From assembly GCA_023453795.1 (NCBI GenBank), contig JAEXSP010000040.1:152355-216354 (forward strand): a DNA stretch of 64,000 bases. Reading direction: 5' to 3'. The notes below the pieces were generated by a model that had not been told where the DNA came from, did not search any database, and saw nothing but the letters and a program-made list of their open reading frames with translations. Below are positions 7,069 through 15,790 of this stretch, piece by piece. Numbering within the stretch: the stretch's first letter is position 1; every line of letters begins with the position of its first letter. This stretch comes from Bacillota bacterium (lineage in GTDB: Bacteria > Bacillota > Clostridia > Acetivibrionales > JAEXSP01). Made by a program: the position numbers and the translations under genes.

Positions 7069-8814
7069 TTGTTTGAGTTATTTGATCCCAGAAAAATTAA
7101 GCTGACAAAGTACCTTTTCTTTACAGGTAAGGGTGGTGTGGGAAAAACATCAACTGCATGTGCCACAGCTGTATCTTTAGCTGATGAAGGTAAGAAAATA
7201 ATGCTTATCAGTACTGATCCGGCTTCAAACTTACAGGATGTTTTTAAAACAGAATTGAATAACAAGGGTGTTAATATAAAAGGCATTTCTAACCTTTTTG
7301 TTGCAAATCTTGATCCGGAAGAGGCTGCAAGAGAGTATAGGGAAAGTGTGGTTGCTCCTTACAGAGGAAAACTTCCTGATGTGGTAATTAAGAATATGGA
7401 GGAACAGCTTTCGGGCTCATGCACAGTAGAAATTGCTGCTTTTAATGAGTTTTCCACTTTCATTACCGATGAGAAAGCCCAAAAGGAGTATGATCATATC
7501 ATTTTTGATACAGCTCCCACAGGTCATACTTTAAGAATGCTTCAATTACCTTCTGCGTGGAGCAGCTTCATAAGTGGAAGTACACATGGAGCATCTTGTT
7601 TAGGTCAACTTTCAGGGCTTGACAGTAAGAAAGAGATATACAAAAAGGCTGTCAAGACATTGTCTGACAAAGAGGTTACTACGCTGATCCTCGTATCACG
7701 TCCCGAAAACGCACCTCTAAAGGAAGCGGAGAGAGCATCAAAAGAATTAAGGGATTTAGGGGTAGATAACCAAATACTTGTGATTAATGGTGTGCTCCAA
7801 AGCTATGATGATAATATATCGCATAGCCTGTTTGAAAAACAGCAAAATGCCTTAAAGGGTATACCAAAGTATCTGGAGGGATTAATAACCTATGAAGTCC
7901 CACTAAGGGCATATAACATTACTGGAATTGATAATGTTAGAGCATTTCTGCATAAAGATATTGTTACAGTTTATAATGAAAAACTCAACTGCAATAGCAT
8001 AAATGAATTAAAAGACGTCATTGAGGATCTCTATTCCTCAGGTAAAAAAGTTATATTTACAATGGGTAAGGGTGGAGTAGGGAAAACTACTATTGCAGCT
8101 GCTATTGCAGCGGGAATCGCAAAGAAGGGAATCAAAGTTCATCTATCAACTACAGATCCTGCCGCTCATATAAGTTTTGTAATTCAAGAAAGCAGTAATA
8201 TATCCATCAGTAAAATTGACGAACAGGTAGAACTGTCAAAATATAAGGAGGAAGTCCTTGCTAAAGCCAAAGAAACCATGAATGAAGATGATATTGCATA
8301 TGTAGAGGAAGACCTAAGGTCACCATGTACACAAGAAATAGCTGTATTCAGGGCCTTTGCACAAATAGTCGAGAAAGCTGAAAATGAAGTAGTTGTAATA
8401 GATACTGCACCAACCGGACATACTTTGATGTTGCTTGATTCAACCCAGAGCTATCATAGGGAATTAAAAAGATCCCAGGGAGATATACCCGAATCTGTGA
8501 GAAAACTTCTTCCCAGGTTAAGAAATGCCGAGGAAACCGAGGTCCTGATTATTACATTAGCTGAGACAACACCGTACTATGAGGCATTGCGTCTTGAGAG
8601 CGACCTGAAAAGGGCTGGTATCAACAGTAAATGGTGGATCATTAATTCAAGCTTGTACGCAGCAGCTACGACAAACAAGACCCTTAAAGCAAAGGCAAGC
8701 AATGAAATAGAATGGATTAACAAGGTGGATAAGCATTCTGGCGGACGCTTTGCAGTAATACAGTGGATGGCGGAAGAAATTAAAGGCAATAGGCTTTTGG
8801 AATTAATCAAGTAA
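7069..8814 (+). CDS. arsA: Arsenite-stimulated ATPase ArsA
   Basis: Cytoplasmic pump ATPase built of two homologous halves. Each has a deviant Walker A box (GKGGVGKTS near residue 20 and MGKGGVGKTT near 333) and the DTAPTGHT signature. Three Cys fit the metalloid site of the family: GSCTVEIAAF and GASCLG in the first half and SPCTQEIAVF in the second. Length (about 581 residues) is normal. I prefer the TTG at 7069, which has TGAGGTGA upstream at 7057-7064. The alternative GTG at 7060 lies inside that ribosome site. ArsA pairing with an Acr3 rather than an ArsB pump, as here, is known in other bacteria. Confidence 0.95.
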   Translation: MFELFDPRKIKLTKYLFFTGKGGVGKTSTACATAVSLADEGKKIMLISTDPASNLQDVFKTELNNKGVNIKGISNLFVANLDPEEAAREYRESVVAPYRGKLPDVVIKNMEEQLSGSCTVEIAAFNEFSTFITDEKAQKEYDHIIFDTAPTGHTLRMLQLPSAWSSFISGSTHGASCLGQLSGLDSKKEIYKKAVKTLSDKEVTTLILVSRPENAPLKEAERASKELRDLGVDNQILVINGVLQSYDDNISHSLFEKQQNALKGIPKYLEGLITYEVPLRAYNITGIDNVRAFLHKDIVTVYNEKLNCNSINELKDVIEDLYSSGKKVIFTMGKGGVGKTTIAAAIAAGIAKKGIKVHLSTTDPAAHISFVIQESSNISISKIDEQVELSKYKEEVLAKAKETMNEDDIAYVEEDLRSPCTQEIAVFRAFAQIVEKAENEVVVIDTAPTGHTLMLLDSTQSYHRELKRSQGDIPESVRKLLPRLRNAEETEVLIITLAETTPYYEALRLESDLKRAGINSKWWIINSSLYAAATTNKTLKAKASNEIEWINKVDKHSGGRFAVIQWMAEEIKGNRLLELIK

Positions 8815-8843
8815 AATTTGTGTCTGAAAGGTGATGAGGTTAT

Positions 8844-9572
8844 TTGGATTTCAGTGGAAAAGTGATAGTGGTAACAGGTTCCTGCTCGGGGATCGGTAAG
8901 GGATGCGCGGAATTACTTCTGGGAAAAAACGCTGTAGTAGTTGGAGTTGATATCAACCAAGCCTCAATTATGAATGAAAGGTATTCACATTATATTTTAG
9001 ATATTAGAGATGAAAATCAAGTAATATCAGTGCTTAACGAAATTGAAGCAAAATATGGCAAAATTGATGGCCTTGCTAATTGTGCAGGCATATATGCAAA
9101 TTCAAAGCCGTTTTATGAAATCAGCATGGATGAATGGAACAGAGTAATATCAACTAACCTGACAGGACTATTTGTTATCAGCAAACATACTGCACAAAGA
9201 ATGATTAAACACAACGAAGGGAAAATTGTAAATATAAGCTGTATCAGGTCAAGAATATTTAAACCCTGTATGTCTGAATATTCTGCATCAAAGGGCGGCG
9301 TAGTAGCATTGACCTCAGCAATGGCTTTGGATTTAAAAGACTATAATATTCGTGTAAATTCAGTTGCACCGGGTTTTACTTATACTGGAATGACATCGGG
9401 TGCATTTGATGATCCTGAAATCAGAAGGGTTTCGGAAAGCATGATACCCATAGGCAGAATTGCAAAGCCGGAGGATATAGCCAAGGTGGTTTTGTTCCTG
9501 CTATCTGATATGTCGGATTATATTAACGGGGAAACTATTTTTGTCGATGGCGGATACAAAATATCAAAATAG
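8844..9572 (+). CDS. Short-chain dehydrogenase/reductase embedded in the ars operon
   Basis: A 242-residue classical SDR that should use NAD(P)H. The nucleotide-binding motif is TGSCSGIGKG, NAG is seen in ANCAGIY, and the catalytic YxxxK is in EYSASKGGVVAL. The C-terminal VDGGYKIS is typical. Thirteen residues before the catalytic Tyr, where the family has Ser (as in FabG), this protein has Cys (VNISCIRSR). It starts with TTG after a GATGAGG site and sits between arsA and acr3 with short gaps, so it is almost certainly co-transcribed. A role in arsenic metabolism is not established; a redox function on an organic or thiol-linked compound is possible. Its codon use resembles its neighbours. 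Confidence 0.85.
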   Translation: MDFSGKVIVVTGSCSGIGKGCAELLLGKNAVVVGVDINQASIMNERYSHYILDIRDENQVISVLNEIEAKYGKIDGLANCAGIYANSKPFYEISMDEWNRVISTNLTGLFVISKHTAQRMIKHNEGKIVNISCIRSRIFKPCMSEYSASKGGVVALTSAMALDLKDYNIRVNSVAPGFTYTGMTSGAFDDPEIRRVSESMIPIGRIAKPEDIAKVVLFLLSDMSDYINGETIFVDGGYKISK

Positions 9573-9607
9573 AAAAAGGTAAAGTTTATTATGCGGGGGG
9601 CGGAGTA

Positions 9608-10699
9608 ATGGAGAATATAAGAAGAGCAAAGCTGTCATTCTTAGATCGGTTTTTAACCCTATGGATATTTTTAGCTATGGCAATAGGCGTCTGCCTGGGA
9701 TATTTTATTCCGAGTATGGCTGATACGCTTGAAGGTATGAGTACGGGAACAACCTCGTGGCCGATAGCTATAGGCTTGATTATAATGATGTATCCGCCGC
9801 TTGCGAAGGTCAAGTACGAGGAAATAGGCAAGGTGGCGCAGAATAAGAAAGTGTTTGGCTTTTCACTTATACAGAACTGGATCATCGGGCCTATCCTTAT
9901 GTTTGTGCTTGCATTAATATTTTTACCGGATAAGGCGCCGTATGCAATCGGATTGATAATAATAGGACTCGCAAGATGTATTGCAATGGTCATCGTGTGG
10001 AATACACTTGCAAAGGGAGACAATGAATACTGTGCGGCGCTGGTAGCTCTAAATTCGATATTTCAGATACTGTTCTACTCTGTTTTCATATATTTATTCG
10101 TAAAGGTTCTGCCGGGTTTGTTCGGTATATCATGGAAGGTTACAGGTCTGGATAAGGTCACTATCTGGAGTGTGGCGCAGAGTGTTCTCATATACCTTGG
10201 CATACCTTTTGCAGCCGGTATCATAACGCGTTTTTCGCTTATTAAAGCAAAGAGCAGGGAGTGGTATGAAAAAGTCTTTATACCGAAAATATCTCCGCTT
10301 GCTTTGATTTCGCTGCTTTATACAATCATCATTATGTTTACGCTCAAGGGACAGTATATCGTTAAGCTTCCGGGCGATGTCGTAAGAATAGCGATTCCGC
10401 TGCTGGTATACTTTGCTGTTATGTTTTTTGTCAGCTTTTATATGTCATATAGAAGCGGCTTCAGTTATGATCAGACTGTAACGCTATCTTTTACGGCAGC
10501 CAGCAATAATTTTGAGCTTGCAATTGCTGTAGCTGTTGCAGTATTCGGAATCGGCAGCGGTCAGGCCTTTGCGGCGGTTATAGGCCCCCTGGTCGAAGTG
10601 CCGGTTATGATTGCATTGGTAAATGCAGCCCTATTATTCAGACGCAGGTATTTTAACGAAAACGGCCTCCCGAATAGAGTGGGAAGCAGTAAAACATAG
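9608..10699 (+). CDS. acr3: Arsenite efflux transporter Acr3
   Basis: Ten-helix member of the BART superfamily that expels arsenite. The 363-residue protein begins SFLDRFLTLWIFLAMAIGV, contains PIAIGLIIMMYPPLAKVKYE and the conserved Cys in GLARCIAMVIVWN, a residue required in characterised Acr3 proteins. A second signature, SFTAASNNFELAIAVAVAVFG, matches the helix IX region. It may act alone or be energised by the ArsA encoded upstream. The ribosome site GGGGGGCGGAG overlaps the short intergenic space after the SDR gene. Confidence 0.95.
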   Translation: MENIRRAKLSFLDRFLTLWIFLAMAIGVCLGYFIPSMADTLEGMSTGTTSWPIAIGLIIMMYPPLAKVKYEEIGKVAQNKKVFGFSLIQNWIIGPILMFVLALIFLPDKAPYAIGLIIIGLARCIAMVIVWNTLAKGDNEYCAALVALNSIFQILFYSVFIYLFVKVLPGLFGISWKVTGLDKVTIWSVAQSVLIYLGIPFAAGIITRFSLIKAKSREWYEKVFIPKISPLALISLLYTIIIMFTLKGQYIVKLPGDVVRIAIPLLVYFAVMFFVSFYMSYRSGFSYDQTVTLSFTAASNNFELAIAVAVAVFGIGSGQAFAAVIGPLVEVPVMIALVNAALLFRRRYFNENGLPNRVGSSKT

Positions 10700-10710
10700 G
10701 GGAGAGAAGC

Positions 10711-11118
10711 ATGAAAAAGAAAATTGCGTTTGTCTGTACGGGTAATTCCTGCAGGAGCCAGATGGCGGAAGGTTTGGCAAGGCACTATGGAAATGATGTA
10801 TTTGAAGTTTACAGTGCCGGTACTCATCCGGCTGATGAGGTTAATCCTAATGCAATAGAAGTAATGAAGGAAATTGGAATTGACATAAGCAGCCATAAAC
10901 CAAAGCTTTTGGAGGATATTCCATACGAGATGGATATATTAATTACAATGGGGTGCGGTGTCGTTTGCCCATTCGTACCCAATAAGTATGAGGCCGATTG
11001 GGGCCTTCCGGACCCGGTAGGCCAGCCGATAGAGGAATTCAGGCGGGTAAGGGACATTATTAAGGAAAAAGTGATAGACCTGACAGACAAGGTGAGAAAA
11101 GGGGAGCTGTATGATTAA
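10711..11118 (+). CDS. arsC: Thioredoxin-coupled arsenate reductase ArsC
   Basis: Low-molecular-weight phosphatase-fold enzyme (135 residues) that reduces As(V) to As(III) for export. The P-loop is FVCTGNSCRSQMAEG, with nucleophile Cys near residue 9 and Cys 15. The redox pair is in MGCGVVCPF near residues 80-86, which places it in the Staphylococcus/Bacillus thioredoxin-dependent class rather than the glutaredoxin class. EDWGLPDP-like ADWGLPDPVG supplies the general acid. It is the last gene of the operon, 11 bases after acr3. Confidence 0.95.
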   Translation: MKKKIAFVCTGNSCRSQMAEGLARHYGNDVFEVYSAGTHPADEVNPNAIEVMKEIGIDISSHKPKLLEDIPYEMDILITMGCGVVCPFVPNKYEADWGLPDPVGQPIEEFRRVRDIIKEKVIDLTDKVRKGELYD

Positions 11119-11142
11119 ATGTTAAATAGATGGAGCATAAAA

Positions 11143-11186
11143 AATATAGAAGTACCATGATAATAATACCATAATACTTCTATATT
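11143..11186. terminator. Bidirectional hairpin between converging ars and dockerin operons
   Basis: AATATAGAAGTA at 11143-11154 is repeated inverted at 11175-11186 with a 20-base loop. It lies between the end of arsC and the end of the first dockerin gene, which converge. The T-tracts are weak, so function is inferred mainly from position. Confidence 0.55.
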
Positions 11187-11227
11187 AATCACTTACTTAA
11201 ATTTTTGTAGTTCTTTGATTTCCATCT

Positions 11228-14092
11228 TTATTGTTTATAAGGTAATTCTTTTACAGTGCCCAGCAGGTATTGCTTGAATACTGCAAAGTCAAGTGCATCA
11301 ATTGCGTTGTCATCATTCAGATCTGCAGCTTCAAGGTCATTTTCTACCGGGAAGTCCTTAATTGAACCAAGCATATACATTTTAATCAATGCAAAATCCA
11401 TCGCATCAACACGGGTATCTCCATCGAGGTCTCCTACGATAGTAGCAGGTGTATTAATGAATTGGAACCAATTCAGGTTTAATAAATACCCGCTGCCCCC
11501 GGTAAATTTCAAATACAAGTTATGTATTCCGGTTGCCCCGCTGACGCTGCATTTTACATCAGCCCAGGTCTGCCAGCCGCCTGTTCCGGTGACAGGGCAT
11601 GTTCCTATTAAAGTACCTGTAAGGCTATCAAGCCTGATCTCAATATTACCTCCCGCACCGCTGGCTACTCTGGCCTGAAATTCTGTGACTCCGTTGCGGA
11701 AATTGACATTATTGTAAACAGTATAGTCTCCGTTCTCAATATATCCAACATCCTGCCCGCCTTCGGAACAGGTTTCGGTTTGTATGCCCGACTGGGAGCT
11801 GAAACTCTCTGCCTCAATCTGTGAGCCCTTCACTCTTAGCAGTGCTGACGATTCACCCAGCTTATTACCTTGTGAATCCACAACAAACAGCTTGTATGTC
11901 CCCGAATTATTTGGAGCAATGATAGATGTTGCGGTTCCAGCTGCTTTAGTCATTGTCGGCCCCTGAACAAAACTGGTTGTTCCGGACGGCGCAAACCATA
12001 CAGTATTTGAAGAATTACCGCTGCTCCTTATACTTATGCTGTCTCCGGCTGTTGCGGCGCAGCTTGCAGGGAATACATAATCCTGTGTTGAAAACAAGCC
12101 TGAAGGTATAATGTCCTTGTATTCATCCTGAACTCCCGCATTAACGCATATATTATACTGAGTCAAAGGCCATACATTGTCAGAAACCACAATCGGTGTA
12201 TCAATTTTACTGTTTGGAGGGTTTTTACCCATTTTATTGACCGTTGCATAGGTTCTAAGTATTGTTAAGTCGTGTTTTTGACCGTAATCCTCACAGTTAA
12301 TTGTGTAGGTTACCCCAGGGTCAATATCCAGTATATTGTCATTCTCCGTTATATAAGCACTTCCTTCATCGTTATGCAGTCCGTAAGTGGGGCCTGTTGA
12401 ATTGTTGGGAATTCCCTTAACATAGTTCTCATTGATAGTTGTATAAGGCATTTGTCCTATGGTATATATTGCACCGCTGTCATGCAGCCTGTTCAATGCA
12501 TTATATATACGGTTATTATTTATTACATTGTCCTTACAGGTAGTTGAATCTTGGAAATTACACCAGCCCCAGCCTAAGGTTATGCCGTTGTAGCCCGTGG
12601 TGTGGACTGTGTTATGCGTAACCTTGAGCTTAGTTACAAAGAATGCCGTTATACCGGCACATCCGCCGAATCCGGGAGCGGTGCTGCAATCCCACAGAAA
12701 ATTATTATCGATTACATTATTTGTACAAATACCTTCAACGCCCGGAGCATATTTCTGATGCTCTCCGCCGTCACCCAAATAGACATGCTGAGGGTGACCT
12801 ACAGTGACACCGCTTGCCGTAATGTCATAGATGCAGTTGCCGATAAGATTTGAATTTATAACATCGTTTACCATAGTGATTCCATCGGCACCGCTGTGCT
12901 TTATTACATTACGTTTAAAATCTATTGAATCGGTGCTGCTTAAATTTATCATTCCGGGGTATGTATCAAGCAGAGTGTACTTTGTGTCGTGCCAATTGCC
13001 GTTATAATAGGCTATAAATGCATCTGCACTCTGGCAGGTTGTTCTGCCGTAAGAATCCCCGACTTTAATAAGGTTCCAGTCAGTATTTGCAAAGGTAATG
13101 CCTTGGAAGGTTATATTCTTGACCCTGTTTGTGTTTGACTTTCCTGCGATGTCGATTAGCTTTTCTACAACAGGAGCCTCAACATCGGCGGTATCCATAT
13201 TCTCACCTGAGCGTGAATAATAGTAAAGTGTTTTGGTAGTCTTGTTAAAATAGAATTGCCCCGGGGAATTTAAAAACTCGAAGGCGTTGTAAATCGTATG
13301 TGTGCTGGTAGTAGTAAAAGCCGCGCCCCAACCGGGTAATTGTGCAATTGAACCGTAAGGCTGCTGTAAAAGAAGTACTCTGGAAGACCCGGAGGTTATG
13401 ACATCTCTGGTACAAACGACATTCTCGTTCCAGGTCGAACCGTTTACAATTTCCAAGTCATCCTTATTGCTTGTAATTTCCGGTACATCCGACGTATTAT
13501 ACTTAACACCGTCGCTGTTGCTGCCGCTTGTCCAAGCCCAGCTGGCTTGTCCTTTTGTTATAGAATAAGTTCCGTAGCCGCCTTGACCTTTCACTGTTTT
13601 TTTGGTCATCTGAGCTCTCTTGTCATTTACAAAAAGATACCTCAATTTGGTACTGCGGTTTAAAGATGCCTTATATATGTTACCGTTGTACTGAGTCCAC
13701 CCTGTAACCTTTGTTGCACCGTTGATTACAGGTGTTTCGCCCTGATATGCCTGATAATATATCCTGAAACCGTTTGTTCCGGAATCCTCCGGCCCAAAAG
13801 TAATGGTACTGGTTATACGATAATCTCCGCCTCTCAAATAAACATAAATGTCACCGGTCATATTTTTGTTAATATTACGTACGGCATCACGAGCCTTTGT
13901 GATTGTCTGAAAGGGCGCATCAATCGTCCCCGGGTTGCTGTCGCTTCCCGACGGAGATACATAATAGGCAGCCTGTTCCGCTGCTGCGGATGCAGTTGCC
14001 GGAAAGATAGTAACTGTGGCCATGCTGCACATCACGATTACCAAAGAGAGAATTAATGGAATGCATCTTTTAAAAGTTGTCCTTTTTAACAT
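11228..14092 (-). CDS. Secreted parallel beta-helix enzyme with CBM6 and dockerin (GH141-like)
   Basis: Cellulosomal protein of 954 residues. Order: signal peptide (1-37, ending TASA), a right-handed beta-helix catalytic region starting YYVSPSGSDSNPGTIDAPFQ (about 42-640), a small Ig-like linker domain (about 650-755), CBM6 (about 757-885, from IEAESFSSQSG to NLNWFQF), and a dockerin at the C-terminus. Both dockerin repeats are present (GDLDGDTRVDAMDFALIK and ADLNDDNAIDALDFAVFK). The opening, plus FQTITKARDAVR and repeated N-x-I/V-x-x-N-x-I turns, resembles GH141 proteins, a family with fucosidase and xylanase activities. A polysaccharide lyase of the same fold is the alternative. It is the last gene of the minus-strand dockerin operon. 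Confidence 0.85.
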   Translation of the reverse strand: MLKRTTFKRCIPLILSLVIVMCSMATVTIFPATASAAAEQAAYYVSPSGSDSNPGTIDAPFQTITKARDAVRNINKNMTGDIYVYLRGGDYRITSTITFGPEDSGTNGFRIYYQAYQGETPVINGATKVTGWTQYNGNIYKASLNRSTKLRYLFVNDKRAQMTKKTVKGQGGYGTYSITKGQASWAWTSGSNSDGVKYNTSDVPEITSNKDDLEIVNGSTWNENVVCTRDVITSGSSRVLLLQQPYGSIAQLPGWGAAFTTTSTHTIYNAFEFLNSPGQFYFNKTTKTLYYYSRSGENMDTADVEAPVVEKLIDIAGKSNTNRVKNITFQGITFANTDWNLIKVGDSYGRTTCQSADAFIAYYNGNWHDTKYTLLDTYPGMINLSSTDSIDFKRNVIKHSGADGITMVNDVINSNLIGNCIYDITASGVTVGHPQHVYLGDGGEHQKYAPGVEGICTNNVIDNNFLWDCSTAPGFGGCAGITAFFVTKLKVTHNTVHTTGYNGITLGWGWCNFQDSTTCKDNVINNNRIYNALNRLHDSGAIYTIGQMPYTTINENYVKGIPNNSTGPTYGLHNDEGSAYITENDNILDIDPGVTYTINCEDYGQKHDLTILRTYATVNKMGKNPPNSKIDTPIVVSDNVWPLTQYNICVNAGVQDEYKDIIPSGLFSTQDYVFPASCAATAGDSISIRSSGNSSNTVWFAPSGTTSFVQGPTMTKAAGTATSIIAPNNSGTYKLFVVDSQGNKLGESSALLRVKGSQIEAESFSSQSGIQTETCSEGGQDVGYIENGDYTVYNNVNFRNGVTEFQARVASGAGGNIEIRLDSLTGTLIGTCPVTGTGGWQTWADVKCSVSGATGIHNLYLKFTGGSGYLLNLNWFQFINTPATIVGDLDGDTRVDAMDFALIKMYMLGSIKDFPVENDLEAADLNDDNAIDALDFAVFKQYLLGTVKELPYKQ

Positions 14093-14168
14093 ACGGGTTC
14101 CTCCTCGTTTTAATGAAATAATAAATTACATATAATTGTTGTCCGAATCATCGATGCTTCAATTCCTA

Positions 14169-15749
14169 CTACACCTCTGCAGGGAATTTATCAATCATTT
14201 TAAGCAGATATTGCTTAATCAGCGCAAAATCAAGAGCATCAATTCCGCCGCTGCCGTCAACATCTGCTGCTTTTAAACCGTCAGCAGAAGGAAATTCTGT
14301 TATCGACTTGAGCATGTACTGCTTCATCAATGATAAGTCAAGTGCATCTACGCCGCTGCTTCCATCAAGATCACCATATTTTATTGTTGGAGCACCGTTG
14401 AATTTCCACCAGTTAACATTAAACAGGTAACCGCTGCCGCCTGTAAATTTCAGATATAAGTCATGTATCCCTGTTGCACCGCTTATAGTACAATTCTTGG
14501 TAACCCATGTCTGCCATCCGCTTGTGCCCTCAACAGCACATGTCCCAATCAGCTTGCCTGTAGGACTGTCAAGGCGGAGCTCAATATTCCCTCCGCTGGT
14601 TGCCGATGCAACTCTTGCATCAAAGGTTTTTGCTCCGGAACCGAAGTCCACACCCTTTACTTTTATGTAGTCCCCGTTTTCGATATTGCCTACATCCATT
14701 CCGCCTTCACTGCATTTTTCCGTTTCTATGCCGGATTCCCAGCAGATTGTTTCGGCTTCTGTTTTAACAAACGGATTCAGATTGCCGATTTGGGAAACCC
14801 CGCCAGTGGTCATATTCATAGAAGGAATTGTTCCGTCGGCATTATACTTGAATTGTTCCACGCATACCGAACGATGGTAGCCTCCGCCCCCCGGTAAAGC
14901 GCCGTTATGGTAAAAGAAGTAGGAATTTCCCTTGTAATCGCATATTCCGGGATGGTTTGTAAAACTGCTGCCTTGCGTAGGCATTACTTCGCCGCGGAAG
15001 GTCCATGGCCCGGTAGGGCCGGTGCTTGTCGAATAGGAGATGTGTTCGGATATGGGGCCTGCTGCGAATACCATGTAGTATAATCCGCTGCGTTTATAAA
15101 ACCACGGGCCTTCTTCGTATTGAGTAGGTCTGTCGGTTTTTGAGCGTACTCCAAAGCTTGCGGTAGTCAGAGGTATCTTAGTAGGGCTGCCTGTATATGA
15201 AATCATATCCTTATTAAGCTTTATATAATAAAGGGTGGGGTTCCCCCAATATAGATAGGCTTGCCCGTCATCGTCGATAAATACTGTCGGGTCAATATCA
15301 CCGCTTCCGGTGCTGACCAACGGTTTCCCCAGAGCATCAGTAAACGGTCCGCTGGGGCTTGTTGACACTCCAACTCCGATTGCTGTTCCACCATTTTTCG
15401 GGGTCAGGGGAACATAATAATAAAACTTTCCGTTTCTTTCTATTACCTGACCGGCCCATGCATCGCCTTTTGCCCAACTGAAGGTGGTATAGGACATTGG
15501 TGATCCGAGATCGGTCCAGTTTACCATGTCTGTTGAAGAATAGCATCTCCAGTCATTCATAGTAAAGAAGTTATTTACTAATGTGTCCTCGTCATGCCCG
15601 GTATATACGTAACAAGTCCCGTCATACACCATAGGGGCGGGGTCGGCAGTGTAAAGAGTCTGTACAATAGGGTTGTCCGCATAGCACACTGTCGGCAGGA
15701 ATAGAGAAATAACAAATAAGAGTACTAAAATCTTACATGCTTTTTTCAT
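14169..15749 (-). CDS. Secreted GH43 arabinofuranosidase/xylosidase with CBM6 and dockerin
   Basis: A 526-residue cellulosomal five-bladed propeller enzyme. A signal peptide (ending about VCYA, residue 24) precedes the GH43 domain (25-325). The three acidic residues are visible: Asp in LYTADPAPMVYDG, Asp in DIDPTVFIDDDG and Glu in QYEEGPWFYKRSG. CBM6 (about 330-450, starting TEAETICWESG) and a C-terminal dockerin (GDLDGSSGVDALDLSLMK and ADVDGSGGIDALDFALIK) follow. The CBM6 and dockerin are close copies of those in the neighbouring genes. An arabinofuranosidase acting on arabinoxylan is most likely given the context, but GH43 specificity needs assay. Confidence 0.92.
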   Translation of the reverse strand: MKKACKILVLLFVISLFLPTVCYADNPIVQTLYTADPAPMVYDGTCYVYTGHDEDTLVNNFFTMNDWRCYSSTDMVNWTDLGSPMSYTTFSWAKGDAWAGQVIERNGKFYYYVPLTPKNGGTAIGVGVSTSPSGPFTDALGKPLVSTGSGDIDPTVFIDDDGQAYLYWGNPTLYYIKLNKDMISYTGSPTKIPLTTASFGVRSKTDRPTQYEEGPWFYKRSGLYYMVFAAGPISEHISYSTSTGPTGPWTFRGEVMPTQGSSFTNHPGICDYKGNSYFFYHNGALPGGGGYHRSVCVEQFKYNADGTIPSMNMTTGGVSQIGNLNPFVKTEAETICWESGIETEKCSEGGMDVGNIENGDYIKVKGVDFGSGAKTFDARVASATSGGNIELRLDSPTGKLIGTCAVEGTSGWQTWVTKNCTISGATGIHDLYLKFTGGSGYLFNVNWWKFNGAPTIKYGDLDGSSGVDALDLSLMKQYMLKSITEFPSADGLKAADVDGSGGIDALDFALIKQYLLKMIDKFPAEV

Positions 15750-15790
15750 AGCTTTACCTCCAAATTCTCATTAAAATTGATGTTATACTG

